Shown one piece after another: positions 12,421-23,808 of a stretch of 64,000 bases of DNA. The stretch's first letter is position 1; every line of letters begins with the position of its first letter. The notes under the pieces are model-generated. The model did not search any database and had not been told where the DNA came from. It saw only the letters and a program-made list of their open reading frames with translations. Origin of the DNA: Fratercula arctica (taxonomy: Eukaryota > Chordata > Aves > Charadriiformes > Alcidae). The position numbers and the translations under genes were made by a program. The stretch spans positions 17,110,100 through 17,174,099 of the forward strand of contig CANTUZ010000025.1 of the NCBI GenBank assembly GCA_947846985.1. The letters run 5' to 3'.

Positions 12421-12459
12421 TTACCCATCAAGTGGAATCTTATGAAATAAAAAAAAAAA
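12421..12459 (-). pseudogene. NTRK2: NTRK2 TrkB.T1 terminal exon, coding part, frame broken
   Basis: The minus strand reads TTCTTTTAG (acceptor), then eleven T, then ATTTCATAAG and codons ending FHKIPLDG plus TAA at 12423-12421. FHKIPLDG is the conserved C terminus of truncated TrkB.T1, the kinase-less isoform common in glia. The preceding transmembrane exon ends in phase 1. With eleven T the FHKIPLDG frame is not reached: the junction frame runs into TAA after six residues. Ten or thirteen T would be in frame, so this is a one-base shift in a homopolymer. It could be real decay or a base-calling error. An AATAAA lies a few bases after the stop (12416-12411), although the TrkB.T1 3' UTR is long in other species. 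Confidence 0.8.
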
Positions 12460-12863
12460 CTAAAAGAAATGAAATAAAATATGAGAATTCATGCTTAAAA
12501 AAAAGGTCAAAGAAAAAAATAATACAAACATCCAAACACAAATGAATACTTGACAATCAAACATAAAAGGCATTTAAAGCATACATAAAATGTTAAATAA
12601 AAAAATGTACATGAATTTATGAACCTGACAACATTGTCTCTAGCTTATGGGCAAGGATTTTAGTTATTAAGTTATGTTCTTGTTTTTAACCTTGGTTTAG
12701 TAAGTTCACAATGTTTATAAACAGCTGAAAGCTTATCTGTATTCCACATCACACTAAAGAAACTAAGATTTAACTCTCCTTACCCTCTAAGATACCCTTA
12801 CAGAATAGGTATGAGGCCCTGGGTACGGTAGATGAAGCACATAATGAGACAGAGGAGGAACCT

Positions 12864-13448
12864 ATGCAAAAAGTCTTTCCTAGGTCAGAGAGACCAACCC
12901 CTCACATCAAAACCTGCATTAAGAACAGTGCCGAGAAGAAACAGCAGCCAGTTATGGTCATAGGTGACTCCCTCCTGTGCGGAATGGAGTCACCCATTTG
13001 CAGGCTGGACCCTCTTTTCAGGGAAGTCTGCTGCCTCCCTGGGGCCCGAATTAGGGACATCAATACAAGACTGAAAGGCTTAGTACAACCTTCAGACTGT
13101 TATCCATTCTTGCTCTTTCATGTGGGTACCAATGATGTCGCAACAAAAAGTCTGAGGTCAATCAAAAGAGATTTCAGATCCCTGGGAAGAATGCTAAAAA
13201 ATTCAGGAGCACAAGTAGTGTTTACCTCAAGCCTTCCAGTTATAGGGGGAGGCTTTGGAAGAAACAGGCATGCCCAAGACATCAATACCTGGCTGCAGGA
13301 CCGGTACCTCCACCAAAACTTGGTTTTAAACCATGGAGGAGCCTTCGAGGCACAAGGTATGCTGGGGCCTGACGGGATCCACCTGTCCCGATGGGGAAAA
13401 CGCGTCTTTGGGCGTAAGCTGGAGGGACTGATCAAGAGAGGGCTTTAA
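12864..13448 (+). pseudogene. CR1 ORF1 C-terminal esterase (SGNH hydrolase) domain
   Basis: The open frame of 194 codons has the three SGNH-hydrolase blocks: GDSLL at residues 34-38 (nucleophile Ser), GTND at 88-91 and DGIH at 170-173 (catalytic Asp and His). CR1/L2-clade LINEs carry such an esterase domain in ORF1, where it is thought to aid retrotransposition. The same frame stays open upstream of the first Met (to about 12800), so this is the C-terminal part of a longer ORF1 and the Met at 12864 is not its true start. The catalytic residues are all present, but the element it belongs to is defective. Confidence 0.8.
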
Positions 13449-13539
13449 ACTAGAATCGATGGGGGAAGGGGATACCAACAGGATTTCAGTAGGTAAGCCA
13501 AGGATCGGCATGTAATCGCCTGAGGGTGGCAATGCTAAT

Positions 13540-14228
13540 GTGAACATTTACATTGCTCCAGGGAGCACTGAGGGCTCAGGAGCACATCTGAAACGCTTGT
13601 ACACCAATGCACACAGTATGAGAAACAAACAGGATGAACTGGAAGTGTTGGTCAGTTCCCAGAGCTATGATGTCATTGGTATTAGTGAGACTTGGTGGAA
13701 TGAGTCCCATGATTGGAGTGCTGGGATGGAGGGCTACAGGCTGTTCAGGAAGGATAAGAAGGGCAGGCGAGGTGGAGGAGTTGAACTCTGTATGTAAGGG
13801 AGAGGTTTGATTGTACAGCCCTTACAGTTAGGGATGATGTGGTTGAGAGCCTCTGGGTGAGGATTAGGGGGATGGAAAACAAAGCAGATGTCATAGTGGA
13901 TGTCTACTACCAATTGCCCAGGCAGGATATTAACACTGATGAGTTATTCTACAGGCAATTAGGAGAAATCTCTGGATCAGTAGCCCTTGTCCTTCTGGGA
14001 GATTTCAACTTCCCAAATATCAGCTGGGAATACCATACCGCTGTGACAAGCAAGTCTGGGAAATTCTTGAAGTTTGTGGAAGATGATAACTTCTTGTCAC
14101 AAGTACTCAGTGAGCCAACTAGGAAAGATGCCCTCCTAGACTTGTTGTTTGTGAATAGAGAAGGACTGGTGGGAGATGTGATGGTAGGTGTCTTAGCCAC
14201 AGTGATCACAAAATGGTTGAGTTTTTAA
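13540..14228 (+). pseudogene. CR1 ORF2 endonuclease domain, frameshifted
   Basis: Two consecutive frames (13540-13797 and 13839-14228) encode an apurinic-type endonuclease of the exonuclease-endonuclease-phosphatase fold. Visible motifs are YTNAHSM near the N terminus, SETWWN (catalytic Glu), and LLGDFNFP (Asp/Asn). The C-terminal SDHxxV motif expected about 14200 is damaged (TVITKW). In a live element this domain nicks the target DNA. A stop at about 13795 and a frame change break it here. Confidence 0.75.
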
Positions 14229-15032
14229 AATTTTCAGTGTAATGAGAAAAAAGGTCAGCAGAGTTTCTGCCCGGCTTTCAAGAGAGCAAACTTTAAGCTA
14301 CTCAGGGAGCTACTTAGCAGTGTCCCCTGGGAATCTGCTTTTGAGGGCTTAGGAGTCCATGAGTGCTGGTCAGTGTTTAAGACCCACCTTTTAAAAGCAC
14401 AGGCGCAGGCAATCCTATTGTGTCATAAGTCAAGTAAGTGGGGCAGAAGACCAGCTTGGCTGAACAGGGAACTCCTCTTGGAACTCAGGAGGAAAAAAGA
14501 AATTGTATGATCTCTGGAAGCAAAGTCAGGCTTCATAGGAAGATTACAGAGCTGTGGTTCTTGTATGCAGGGAGAAGACACTAAAGGCCAAAGTTCAATT
14601 AGAGTTGAAACTGGCCAGCGTTGTGCCAGACAACAAGAAAGGCTTTTTTAAAGTATGTTAATAGCAAAAGGAAGTCTAAAGAAAACATTGGACTGCTACT
14701 TGTTGAAGATGGTCACCTAACAAATAGGGATGAAGAAAAAGCAAAGGCAGTCAATGCTTTTTTTTTCCTCAGCCTTTAATAATACTGATAGATCTTGGGC
14801 TGCCTAGTTCTCTGAGTCAGAGTACCACAAGTGTGGGAATAGTGACTTTCCATTTGTGGACACTGAAATTGTAAGGAACCAGCTGCATCAGCTGAATGTT
14901 CACAAGTCCATGGGGCCTGATGGGATTCATTCCAGAGTACTGAAGGAGCTAGTGGATGTTACAGCAGGACCCCTCTTGATCATCTACCAAAGGTCTTAGG
15001 AGTCTGGGGAGGTCCCCGATGACTGGAAGGGT

Positions 15033-15317
15033 GTGAGGGAAGACCCAGGAAACTACAGACCTGTTAGTCTAACCTCAGTACCTGGAAAAATTATGGAGAA
15101 AATAATACTGGGTGCTATTAAAAAGCATTTAAAGGACAATGCTATCATCGGGCATGGTCAACATGGGTTCGCAAAGGGAAAGTCCTCTCTAACTAATTTG
15201 ATAGTCTTCTATAATAAGATCACCTGCCTAGTGGCTGAAGGGAAGGTGGTGGATGTAGTTTTTCTGGATTTTAGGAAGGCTTTTGATACTGTCCCTCACA
15301 GTCCAGCTGTGGGATGA
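15033..15317 (+). pseudogene. CR1 ORF2 reverse transcriptase N-terminal part
   Basis: Encodes [32 protein letters not shown] and [13 protein letters not shown], which are RT blocks 0 to 2 (A) of non-LTR reverse transcriptases; FLDFRKAFD carries the first catalytic Asp. The frame ends at 15317 and the homology ends near 15412. The catalytic FADD block and everything downstream are absent. Confidence 0.8.
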
Positions 15318-15412
15318 GCAGGTTCACGGTACACTGGGTGAAGAACTGGCTGAAGGGCAGGGCTCAAAGGGTTGTAGTGAATGGGACTACTGGTCACCAG
15401 AAGTTGAATTTG

Positions 15413-17032
15413 ACTGTTAGTAATTAAGTAACAGTGACTAATTCTTTTACATTGCATTTTCTTACTCATTTTAAACCTTGAGGCACTCCTAGTACTTCCA
15501 CATTGCAAATAGGTAATGGCATATTCAGAAATGAAATGTACTAGCTTTGAGCCACTGCACATTTCCAAAAGGGTGTGGGCAAAATTCCTTTTCTACAAAA
15601 CAATTGATAGGATTTAGTGTAAGACACCAACAAAACCAACAAGACTTGATTAATTCATAGACAAAAATATAATATCAATACCAATGTAATAGCATTTCAG
15701 AACAGCTAGGCTTCTGCACAGGGACTGTTTTAACTGGAGAGGAAGGCTCTAGGATAGACTGATATTTACAAGATGAGTCTTGTAAGGTTATATCCACATG
15801 CAGTAATGAGTATCTTAATAACTTGTAAGGAATACTATGTTATTGTTGGAATTGTTGCTCTTGCTAGTTATACTGCTTTATAAAATATCTTAAATTGAAT
15901 TAATACACCTTTGCCATACTGTGGGTCCATGAAATACCCAACAGGAGAATTCAAAACCGTACCACTGAAAATCCAGGTCATCACACAGTATACTAACAAC
16001 ACAGCCCTAAAAGTCTACTGCAATATTAAGAAAAATGCACAATTGTAAAGTATGTTGACCTTCATGACTGTCTATGCATGTTTCAAACTCTATGAACAGA
16101 GTTTGAGGAAGACTGAGGATCTGTTTCTACATGTTGTACAAAGGTGATAGGCTTTTCTAGGTCTTTATGCCATATTTTTACTAAGTGGCTGTGGTTAATT
16201 ATTATTTCCTAGGTAATTTTCTGAAGAATGTTTGGAAGTTAGGGGTTAGAGAATTATCATCACAGTTTTGGTAGTCTAGCATTTAAAGCTGCTGCATGGT
16301 TGCTACCTTCTCTTCAGATTTGCTAGGTGTTTCAGACCCTTTCTATGGATTTTTGTTTTCTTAAATCTGCAAGATCGCATACATTCTTGGAGAGTAAGTC
16401 AAAGGACATCTATATATATTTACACAAACATACAAATTTACGCTGCATTTAACACTGAGACAAATCATTGCAAGTGAAGGCTTTCTGGCCTTTGAGTTTG
16501 TTCCTTACCTGGTGTGGTGCAATCACAGTGAAACCAGAATGTTGTGTTTAAAGTCACTTCTGAATTTTGATTTCAGAAGTTTTTAACTGATGAACTTCTA
16601 TTAAGTGTACAGCACTATGCAAAGCACAGGTAGACAATAGCTCTGCTTATATTCTTAGTTACATCAGCATGCATATTAGTTACTCTAGTAGCCAAAAGCA
16701 ACGTCTAAAACCAGTAAGGAAAGAGAATCAGATCTAGGACCTGAGTAGTCCATAAGAGTCAACAAGTCCACAAGGGAGTCCTGCAAGTCCTATTAAAGGC
16801 ATGAGAATTAATCACAATAAATACATCTTTAATCACATATTAAAGTGCTCATTGGCACAAAAAAAATCTTATCGTATCTATTCAACAATAACGTATAACC
16901 AAAAGTGACAGGGCATTTCACATACCAATAACTTACTTTTCCCGGCCAGGATCAGTATAACTGGAACAACTTTTTTTTGGCAACTTGTTGATTTCTATAA
17001 ATGTAGGTAAACTCTTCTTCAAACTCTGCAAA
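15413..17032. other. NTRK2 intron, no feature seen
   Basis: AT-rich sequence with no recognisable exon, repeat or RNA gene. Confidence 0.45.
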
Positions 17033-17832
17033 TTCCAACCCCTATCATTCTGTGTGATTCTGTGATACGGCCCATGGAGGTTAATGTGGAGCAGATATCC
17101 ACCTGCAGTCCATGGAGAACCCCACGTTGGAGCGAGTGGATGCCCAAGGGAGGCTGTGACCCCATGGAGAGCCCGTGCTCGAGCAGGCTCCTGGCAGGAC
17201 TTGTGACTCCATGGGGGACCCACGCTGGAGCAGTATGTTCCTGAAGGACTGCATGCTGGAGCAGTTTGTGAAGAACTGCAGCCCATGGGAAGGACCCACA
17301 TTGGAGAAGCTTGTGGAGGACTCTCCCATGGAAGGGACCCATGCTGGAGCAGTTCATGAAGAACTGCAGCCCATGGGAAGGATCCTCGTTAGAGAAGTTC
17401 ATGGAGGACTGTCTCCCGTGTGAGGGACCCCACACTGGAGCAGAGGAAGAGTGTGAGGAGTCCTCCCCCTGAGGAGGAAGGAGCGGCAGAGACAACGTGT
17501 GATGAACTGACCACAACTCCCATTCCCCATCCCCCTGCGCTGCTTGAGGGGAGGAGGTGGAGAAATCGGGAGTGAAGCTGAGCCTGAGAAGAAGGGAGGT
17601 GTTTTAAGATTTAGTTCTTATTTCTCATTATCTTACTCTGATTTGATTGGAAATAAATTAATTTCCCCAATTCAAATCTGTAATTTGCAACAGTAATTGG
17701 TGAGTGATCTCCCTGTCCCTATCTCGACCCACGAGCTTTTAGTTGTATTTTCTCCCCCTGTCCTGTTGAGAAGGGGGAGTGATAGAGCAGCTTGGTGGGC
17801 AGCTGGATGCCAGTTGGGGTCAACCTACCACA
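17033..17832 (+). repeat. CR1 tail scrap followed by an ERV-L-type LTR with internal tandem repeats
   Basis: 17033-17068 is a scrap of CR1 3' end (TTCCAACCCCTA plus imperfect ATTCTGTG units). From 17069 an LTR-like sequence follows. It has imperfect tandem repeats built on CCCATGGA, GGACCC and GCTGGAGCAG (17069-17450). It then shares CTGACCACAACTCCCATTCC with the minus-oriented LTR at 33076-33636, has an AATAAATTAATTTCC polyadenylation region near 17652, and ends CAACCTACCACA at 17832. Its end region resembles that of the LTR at 63444-64000. The 5' edge is unclear. Confidence 0.6.
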
Positions 17833-18915
17833 GTAGCAAAGGAGAATATTTCAAGGAAATCCTAGGTGATTACCACCAAAGGTCTCTGCCAATAGTTTTA
17901 AGTTTAAGCCAATTTTGCTGAACAAACTAATTCCAGAATGTGGATGTTCTTTGCCTTATAACTGCAGTAATATGTGACTGCAAGTATAAGCTAATCAGTT
18001 CTTGGAAGAAGAGAAAAGCTGTTAAGAAGTGGATGACTGAGATCTGTGGTATGGTCATAGAAAGATGCTGTGAAATAATTTCATTGAGTTCTAAAAAGCC
18101 TAAGCATATTGCTATTGCATATTCTATTCATTTCATTATTTTGTTCATTTTTCTTGATCAAATTGGTGCAATGTTGCTGATTTGGCATATATTGACAATA
18201 GTTGTGTGTGTACTAAATATATAATACCGGAATAGCTTAGAAAATCGATGGTCATATTGTATTAGCATACTACTACCTACTGACTCATGTAATGAGTTAG
18301 CATAATGCAGCATATTTTTGTGTACATTAGGGTATTCTGTTTGGAACTGACTGTTACTAAGATGACAAAACTGAAAGATGTTTATTGATACAAGAAATTA
18401 AATGCAATAATATAAAATAGAAAAGTTTCTAAATGGATACTTTTTCTAAGTAGTAACTTCCCCTTCCCCTATGCTGGGAAGTCCTTCAGGATGGAACAAA
18501 GGACAACATCAGTAAAAAGAGATATGGCTGCAGGCTCTATGTCCCAGTTTCACTGGGGTGGTTAACAGCAGCTTTCCAGTCCTTAAGTCCATGTTTCTGG
18601 CAGCAGAGTCCTTCCTTTTGGCTTTCATTTGTGGTACATGTAAGGCTCCCCTACAACCATCTAAACACTGGTTCTTGCAAAATGTAATAGGCAGCCTAAC
18701 AAGGTACATTAAACATAGCCTGCAACCTTAAAATTTTTACTGCCAGCCAGAGTTGAGTTCTCAACATCTCAGTCACTGCAGCAGTGAGCACCTTAGTGCC
18801 TATAGGTCTTTGATGAATATTGGCCTGGGAAGCTTGTCTAGATCTTAATGAAGTCACAATAAAGCTACTCACTGATGTCTATGAGAACTGTCTTCATCTG
18901 AATGAGTGTATTACT
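17833..18915. other. NTRK2 intron, no feature seen
   Basis: AT-rich sequence. Short open frames (for example 17940-18224) have no recognisable domain and no splice or promoter context. Confidence 0.45.
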
Positions 18916-19855
18916 GAAGACAGTTCTCTTTAATATCTTTATCAATGATCTGGACGAGGGGATTGAGTGCACCCTCAGTAAGTTTGCAGACGACACCAAG
19001 TTGGGCGGGAGTGTCGACCTGCTTGAGGGTAGAAAGGCTTTGCACAGAGGGATCTGGACAGGCTGGATCAATGGGCCAAGTTCAACAAGGCCAAGTGACA
19101 GGTCCTGCACTTGGGCCACAACAACCCCATGCAGCGTTACAAGCTTGGGGAGGAGTGGCTGGAAAGCTGCCTGGCAGAAAAGGACCTGGGGGTTCTAATT
19201 GACAAGCGGCTGAATATGAGCCAGCAGTGTGCCCAGGTGGCCAAGAAAGCCAATGGCATCCTGGCTTGTATTAGAAATAGTGTGACCAGCAGAAGTAGGG
19301 AGGTGATTGTCCCCCTGTACTGAACAGTGGTGAGGCCCCACCTCGAGTACTGTGTCCAGTTTTGGGCCCCTCACCACAAAAAAGACATTGAGGTGCTGGA
19401 GCAGGTCCAGAGAAGGGCAACAAAGCTGGTGAGGGGTCTGGAGCATAAGTCTTATGAGGAGCGGCTGAGGGAACTGGGGTTGTTCAGCCTGGAGAAAAGG
19501 AGGCTGAGGGGAGATCTTACTGCTCTCTACAACTACCTGAAAGGAGGTTGTAGAAAGGTGGGGGTTGGTCTCTTCTCCCAAGTAACAGGCGATAGGACAA
19601 GAGGAAATGGCCTCAAGTTGTGCCAGGGGAGGTTTAGATTGGATATTAGGAAAATTTTTTACACTGAAAGGGTTATTAAGCATTGGAACTGGCTGCCCAG
19701 GGAAGTAGTTGAGGCACCATCCCTGGAGGTATTTAAAAGATGGGTAGACGTGGTGCTTAGCGATATGGTTTAGTGATGTTTTTTGCCAGAGTTAGGTTGA
19801 TGGTTGGACTAGATGATCTGAAAGGTCCCTTCCAACCTAGGCAATTCTATGAATG
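18916..19855 (+). mobile_element. CR1 LINE, 5'-truncated (RT end plus 3' UTR)
   Basis: Begins within the RT ([12 protein letters not shown], then FADDTKLGG, the catalytic FADD block) and runs through the ORF2 C terminus ([53 protein letters not shown]) to the 3' UTR (TGGACTAGATGATCTGAAAGG). The ORF2 end has several frameshifts. It belongs to the same subfamily as 33795-34397 and 36955-37820. Confidence 0.9.
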
Positions 19856-21898
19856 CTTTCCAGCGGAAACCTATCTATGGGGCCAAATTTACAAAGACAG
19901 AAGAGTTGCTGCACTTGTACTAAATGTCCAGTGGCTAGGATGTGTATCCAAGATGTAAGAGACCAGTTTGATTTCCTTTTGAGTGCTCCAAGCACTATTG
20001 TCTAAAAAACATGAATATTCCTCCAATTTTATGCGTCTGTCTTTTTAATTTTTTTTTGCTTTTCTTATGTGTGGGTTTAATGAAGCCTGTGGAGACTGAA
20101 ATGAAGTTGATGGAAACTTCTTGGTGCAGAAACTTTCTTGGTGTGGAAACCAAAACAAAACAACCCCCCCCAATTAATTTCTATTCATATCAGCATCTTT
20201 TGGTTCAATGTATAACCTTCACAGAAGTAACCAATAGTCATTATTTACAGAAGCAAAAAAATAAATAAATAGGGTATTGACTTTATCCACTGAAACACAG
20301 AAAGCAATCAGGTAAAGGATGTAGAAAAGAAAAGAACGCATAAATACAGAAAAATTAGGCAGGGGGAAGGTTCTTACAGGAGAAAGGTGAAAAAGAAAAA
20401 AAAAGACTGGAATGTAAAGATGCAGAATCTGAATAGGAATACTTTAGAAAAAATGATTCTGGGGAAATTAAAAAAAAAAAAAAGAAGCTACAAACCCATT
20501 AAGCAGCAGGCAATCTGGACTTACTTTGTATACTAGCTCTCTGACTATTTGGAGTAATTGAGCTAATATAACCAAAATATTATGGGAAGTGGATAGTTAG
20601 AAAATGATTTGACATGTCTTTAACAGCCAAACTCTAAATTGGCTTCTCAGAGTTCAAAAGGAGTCAGTTAGGCAATTTGAGGCAAAACCTGATTTTGGCT
20701 TGAGTTGCTGCCATGGCACTAGATTCTGAGTTTAATATTAGTTTTTTAAAAAAACCACAAAGACTACTGTTATGTAAGCTGCCATTCACACTTGCAGAAG
20801 AAAGTACACTGAAGAATAAAAATAAAAATCTTAAAATAAAAGTGGATGAGAGAAAAAAGCTATCCATTTTCCCTGTACAATGAATGACAAAACTTCATTC
20901 ATCTTCTAAGGGAACATTATGTATCTATCTCAGCTGCAAAGAGAATGTGCTATGTAAAGTGTAAAATGAAATGTGTTATTAATATGGATCCAGTTGAGCC
21001 AACAGTGAGGTTTTTGGGTTTTTTAAATCTGACAATTGGCTTTCTGGAAGTATCACAGCTGACTATCTCATGAGCTTTGCAGTTCTGTATCTCGCATACT
21101 AGATGATCTGTAACTTCCTAAGGTTTTATTCTCATTAGGAGCTGGATAAAATGCCTTTGAGACTGATTCCTTTCAGCCTTCCTATTCATTGTATTACTTT
21201 TAATAATCACATAGTTCACAAAAAGAAAAGCATAAGTGCAAAAAAATCCATATATTTCTACATACTGAACTCATTCTGAAAGAAGAGGCTATCATAAATA
21301 GGATTCTTCTTATATGTGAAGAAGCTATTTTTTCCTCTTTCAACTAGCACACAGCATAGATCTGGTTAGTTAATGGCATGATAACACCTAATGCATTTCA
21401 TTGCCAGATTTGGAAGCATCACTGGTATGGGGATAGTCAAGTATCCATGCGCTCAATTTCTGCCAGTCCCAAACAATCTCCATCACACCCCTTCTCAGAG
21501 GCCATATATTCTATGAGCCTCCACCCAAGTCATTCAGGAAGGAAAATGGTCATCTGTAAGGGAGGACTCGTAATTTTTCCTAAACAAAGCAGCCTGAAGA
21601 GACTTTTAATGTCTCAAACACTCTCAAACTTCTGCTCAAGGAACTGATAAGGCTAACACCTGCTTACCTCTTTTGTGAAAGAAGAAACAGAACAGCCCTG
21701 TTTTTTTTTTTTTTCTTTTTCCAGTGAAGGACAAACTGTTTCTTCAAAAAAGACGCTGTGCCCAGTGTTGACCTTTGCCTCATTATCCATGAAATGCATA
21801 TTAAAGTTCACACCCCTGTATATGCTAATGAAGATTATCGAGATCATGCTAAACATATATGACTGTAGGTCTCATCTCCCCACCCAAATCACGCTACA
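19856..21898. other. NTRK2 intron, no feature seen
   Basis: AT-rich sequence with A/T homopolymers. No exon, RNA gene or recognisable repeat. Confidence 0.45.
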
Positions 21899-22503
21899 TG
21901 TCACGGGGGGGAGGGGAGAAACCTGAGACGAAACTGCCCCTAGGAGTGGGTGAACATAAAAGGGGGAAGACTTTCCCTAAAGGGAAGAAGATTTTTGCCT
22001 GGGAAGATTTTTTCCCTGAAAAGACCCTGAAGAGATTTTTTTTCCCTGGGATACACAGAAGAGGGATCTTATGGCACCAAACCCCGTTAGCTGGACCAGC
22101 GACACTGGAACCAGGACCAGTGATCTCTTTATCTCTCTCCCTCTCAATCTCTCCTTCTCTATCCATTTGCTTCTTTCCTTTCTTTTTTTCTTTCTCTTTC
22201 CTTTCAAAGAAGTAACATAAGGCATACCGTACCGCTTGCCATAATTCATTGTATATCTGTTACTAAGTACTGCTTGCTATAGTTTGTTGTATACCTGCTG
22301 CTAATTAATGCAATGCATACCTTACCACTTGCCATAATTTGTTATATATCTAACTAATTATCATGGACCAAGTTAAGACCTGGTTACTAACCTAATGAAT
22401 GTTTGTATATGGACCTTGAGATTTGTCTCACCTTAGTCCACACTGCTGGGGATCTGCAAATCTGAGTCACTTACCCCCCCTCTTTTCTGAGTGGGACGTG
22501 ACA
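21899..22503 (+). repeat. Probable solo LTR with 7-bp inverted termini
   Basis: The segment starts TGTCACG and ends CGTGACA, exact inverted repeats with TG...CA ends, 605 bp apart. It contains a TATA-like CATAAAAGG (about 21956), a pyrimidine-rich block (22120-22205) and three imperfect repeats of about 50-60 bp built on TACCGCTTGCCATAATT and TTGTATATCTG (22220-22355). No target-site duplication is obvious and no retroviral genes adjoin it, so it would be an old or rearranged solo LTR. Family unknown. Confidence 0.55.
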
Positions 22504-23438
22504 TCATCTTATGAACTTTTTCATAAAGTGAGAAAGTAAATTTTAGTTGTCTGAGATCCTTTTTACTCCAAAAAGATATGAAATAATATATTCCTATGAT
22601 TTGTACATAAATTGGAGGTCTACAGGTGAACTTTCTTGGTCATTACAAATCTCATCTAAACTCTTCCAGAGAAGGTAAATTTCCTGTAATGACTTAAGTG
22701 AATTCAGAATTAAGTCTTCATATACTTACATTGTGCTCTCCAAATATGTTTCTAAATGTCTGAAGACTTGCATAAATTTAGCGATCGTATATGCAAACCA
22801 AAACATTCAAGGGAAAGCACAAACAAAATAAATGTTGAGCAATTAAAAGTTCCTAAAATGTTAATCCTCATTAAGCTTTTTTTTTTCTTCACTGAGTACA
22901 TATGATTTATCCTAAGCAGAGTGTTACTTGGGGCCTTGATCAAAACAGAGTATTCTGAAACAAAAATCAGCTTGCATTTTTACTTTTCCCAACTTGGAAG
23001 CAACCAAGTATAACATGACATATATCTCTAGTGTTTTATATTGAGAAAGCTCAAACTGCTGATTAAAAGGGAGGAAAGTAAAGAAAAGAAAGATGTAGTT
23101 GCATTACCTAAAAAGATATTCTTATCAATTTTGTTGGTTTCTAATTTCAAGTAAAAAAATAAATTAAATAATTTCTAGTTTTAGTTGCTTGAACCATTGC
23201 TTCAAAGAGCAGTGATGGCTAATGCTGCAGCAAAATGAGGACAAAATGTCACCTCACATTTATTTTTAAAACTCTAATGATAAAAATAAATGTTATTTTT
23301 TATCTAGAGATACAAGCATGGATAGAAGACCAACAAATGAAAACCTAAGTGTTAAACACAGAGACTTGGACACACTCTGACTTATTAAGAGGCCAGGAAT
23401 TCCCAGAACATTTTGGGTCTGTATTTCACATTAGTCCT
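22504..23438. other. NTRK2 intron, no feature seen
   Basis: AT-rich sequence, no recognisable features. Confidence 0.45.
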
Positions 23439-23808
23439 TTCCAGGTGTTGCCCTCTATGTCAATGAACAGCTGCAGTGCATGGAGCTCCACCTGGGGATG
23501 GATGAAGAGCCAACAGAGAGCTTATGGGTCAACATTAAAGGGAGGGCAGGGGCTAGTGATGTTACAGTGGGGGTCTGCTACAGGCCACCCGGCCAGGAAG
23601 ACCAAGTGGATGAGGCCCTCTATAGACAGATGGGAGCATCCTCATGTTCACGAGCCCCTTCCATGGAAATGTTCAAGACCAGGATGGATGGGGCTTTGAG
23701 CAACCTGGTCTAGTGGGAGGCGTCCCTGCCCATGGCAGGGGGGTTGGAACTAGATGATCTTTAAGGTCCCTTCCAACCCAAACCATTCTATGATTCTATG
23801 ATTCTATA
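23439..23808 (+). mobile_element. CR1 with large internal deletion (endonuclease part joined to 3' end)
   Basis: 23445-23655 encodes part of the ORF2 endonuclease (LYVNEQLQ-like start, MDEEPTESLWVNIKG, VGVCYRPPGQ). At about 23656 the sequence switches directly to the last ORF2 codons (GGAAATGTTCAAGACCAGG) and the 3' UTR, ending in ATTCTATG repeats. The remaining endonuclease, all of the RT and most of the C terminus are missing. It abuts the inverted CR1 that begins at 23809. Confidence 0.85.

Larger units (their letters stand above)
12800..15412 (+). mobile_element. CR1 LINE, long copy with ORF1 and ORF2, lacking its 3' end
   Basis: The order on the plus strand is the ORF1 esterase domain (12864-13448), ORF2 endonuclease (about 13540-14228, in two frames), a degraded linker (14230-15030) and the N-terminal reverse transcriptase (15033-15317). 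It stops near 15412, inside the RT, without the CR1 3' UTR or the ATTCTATG tail. Loss of the 3' end is unusual, because CR1 copies are normally truncated at the 5' end; a later deletion is likely. Several frameshifts and stops show that it is dead. Confidence 0.85.

Noticed and set aside
17019..17516. 165-codon antisense open frame rich in Ser, His and Gly
   Set aside because: Produced by the tandem repeats of the LTR; the repeat period keeps frames open.
19195..19683. 162-codon antisense open frame
   Set aside because: Reverse of the CR1 ORF2 C terminus, which also gives similar antisense frames at 33904-34218 and 37249-37638.
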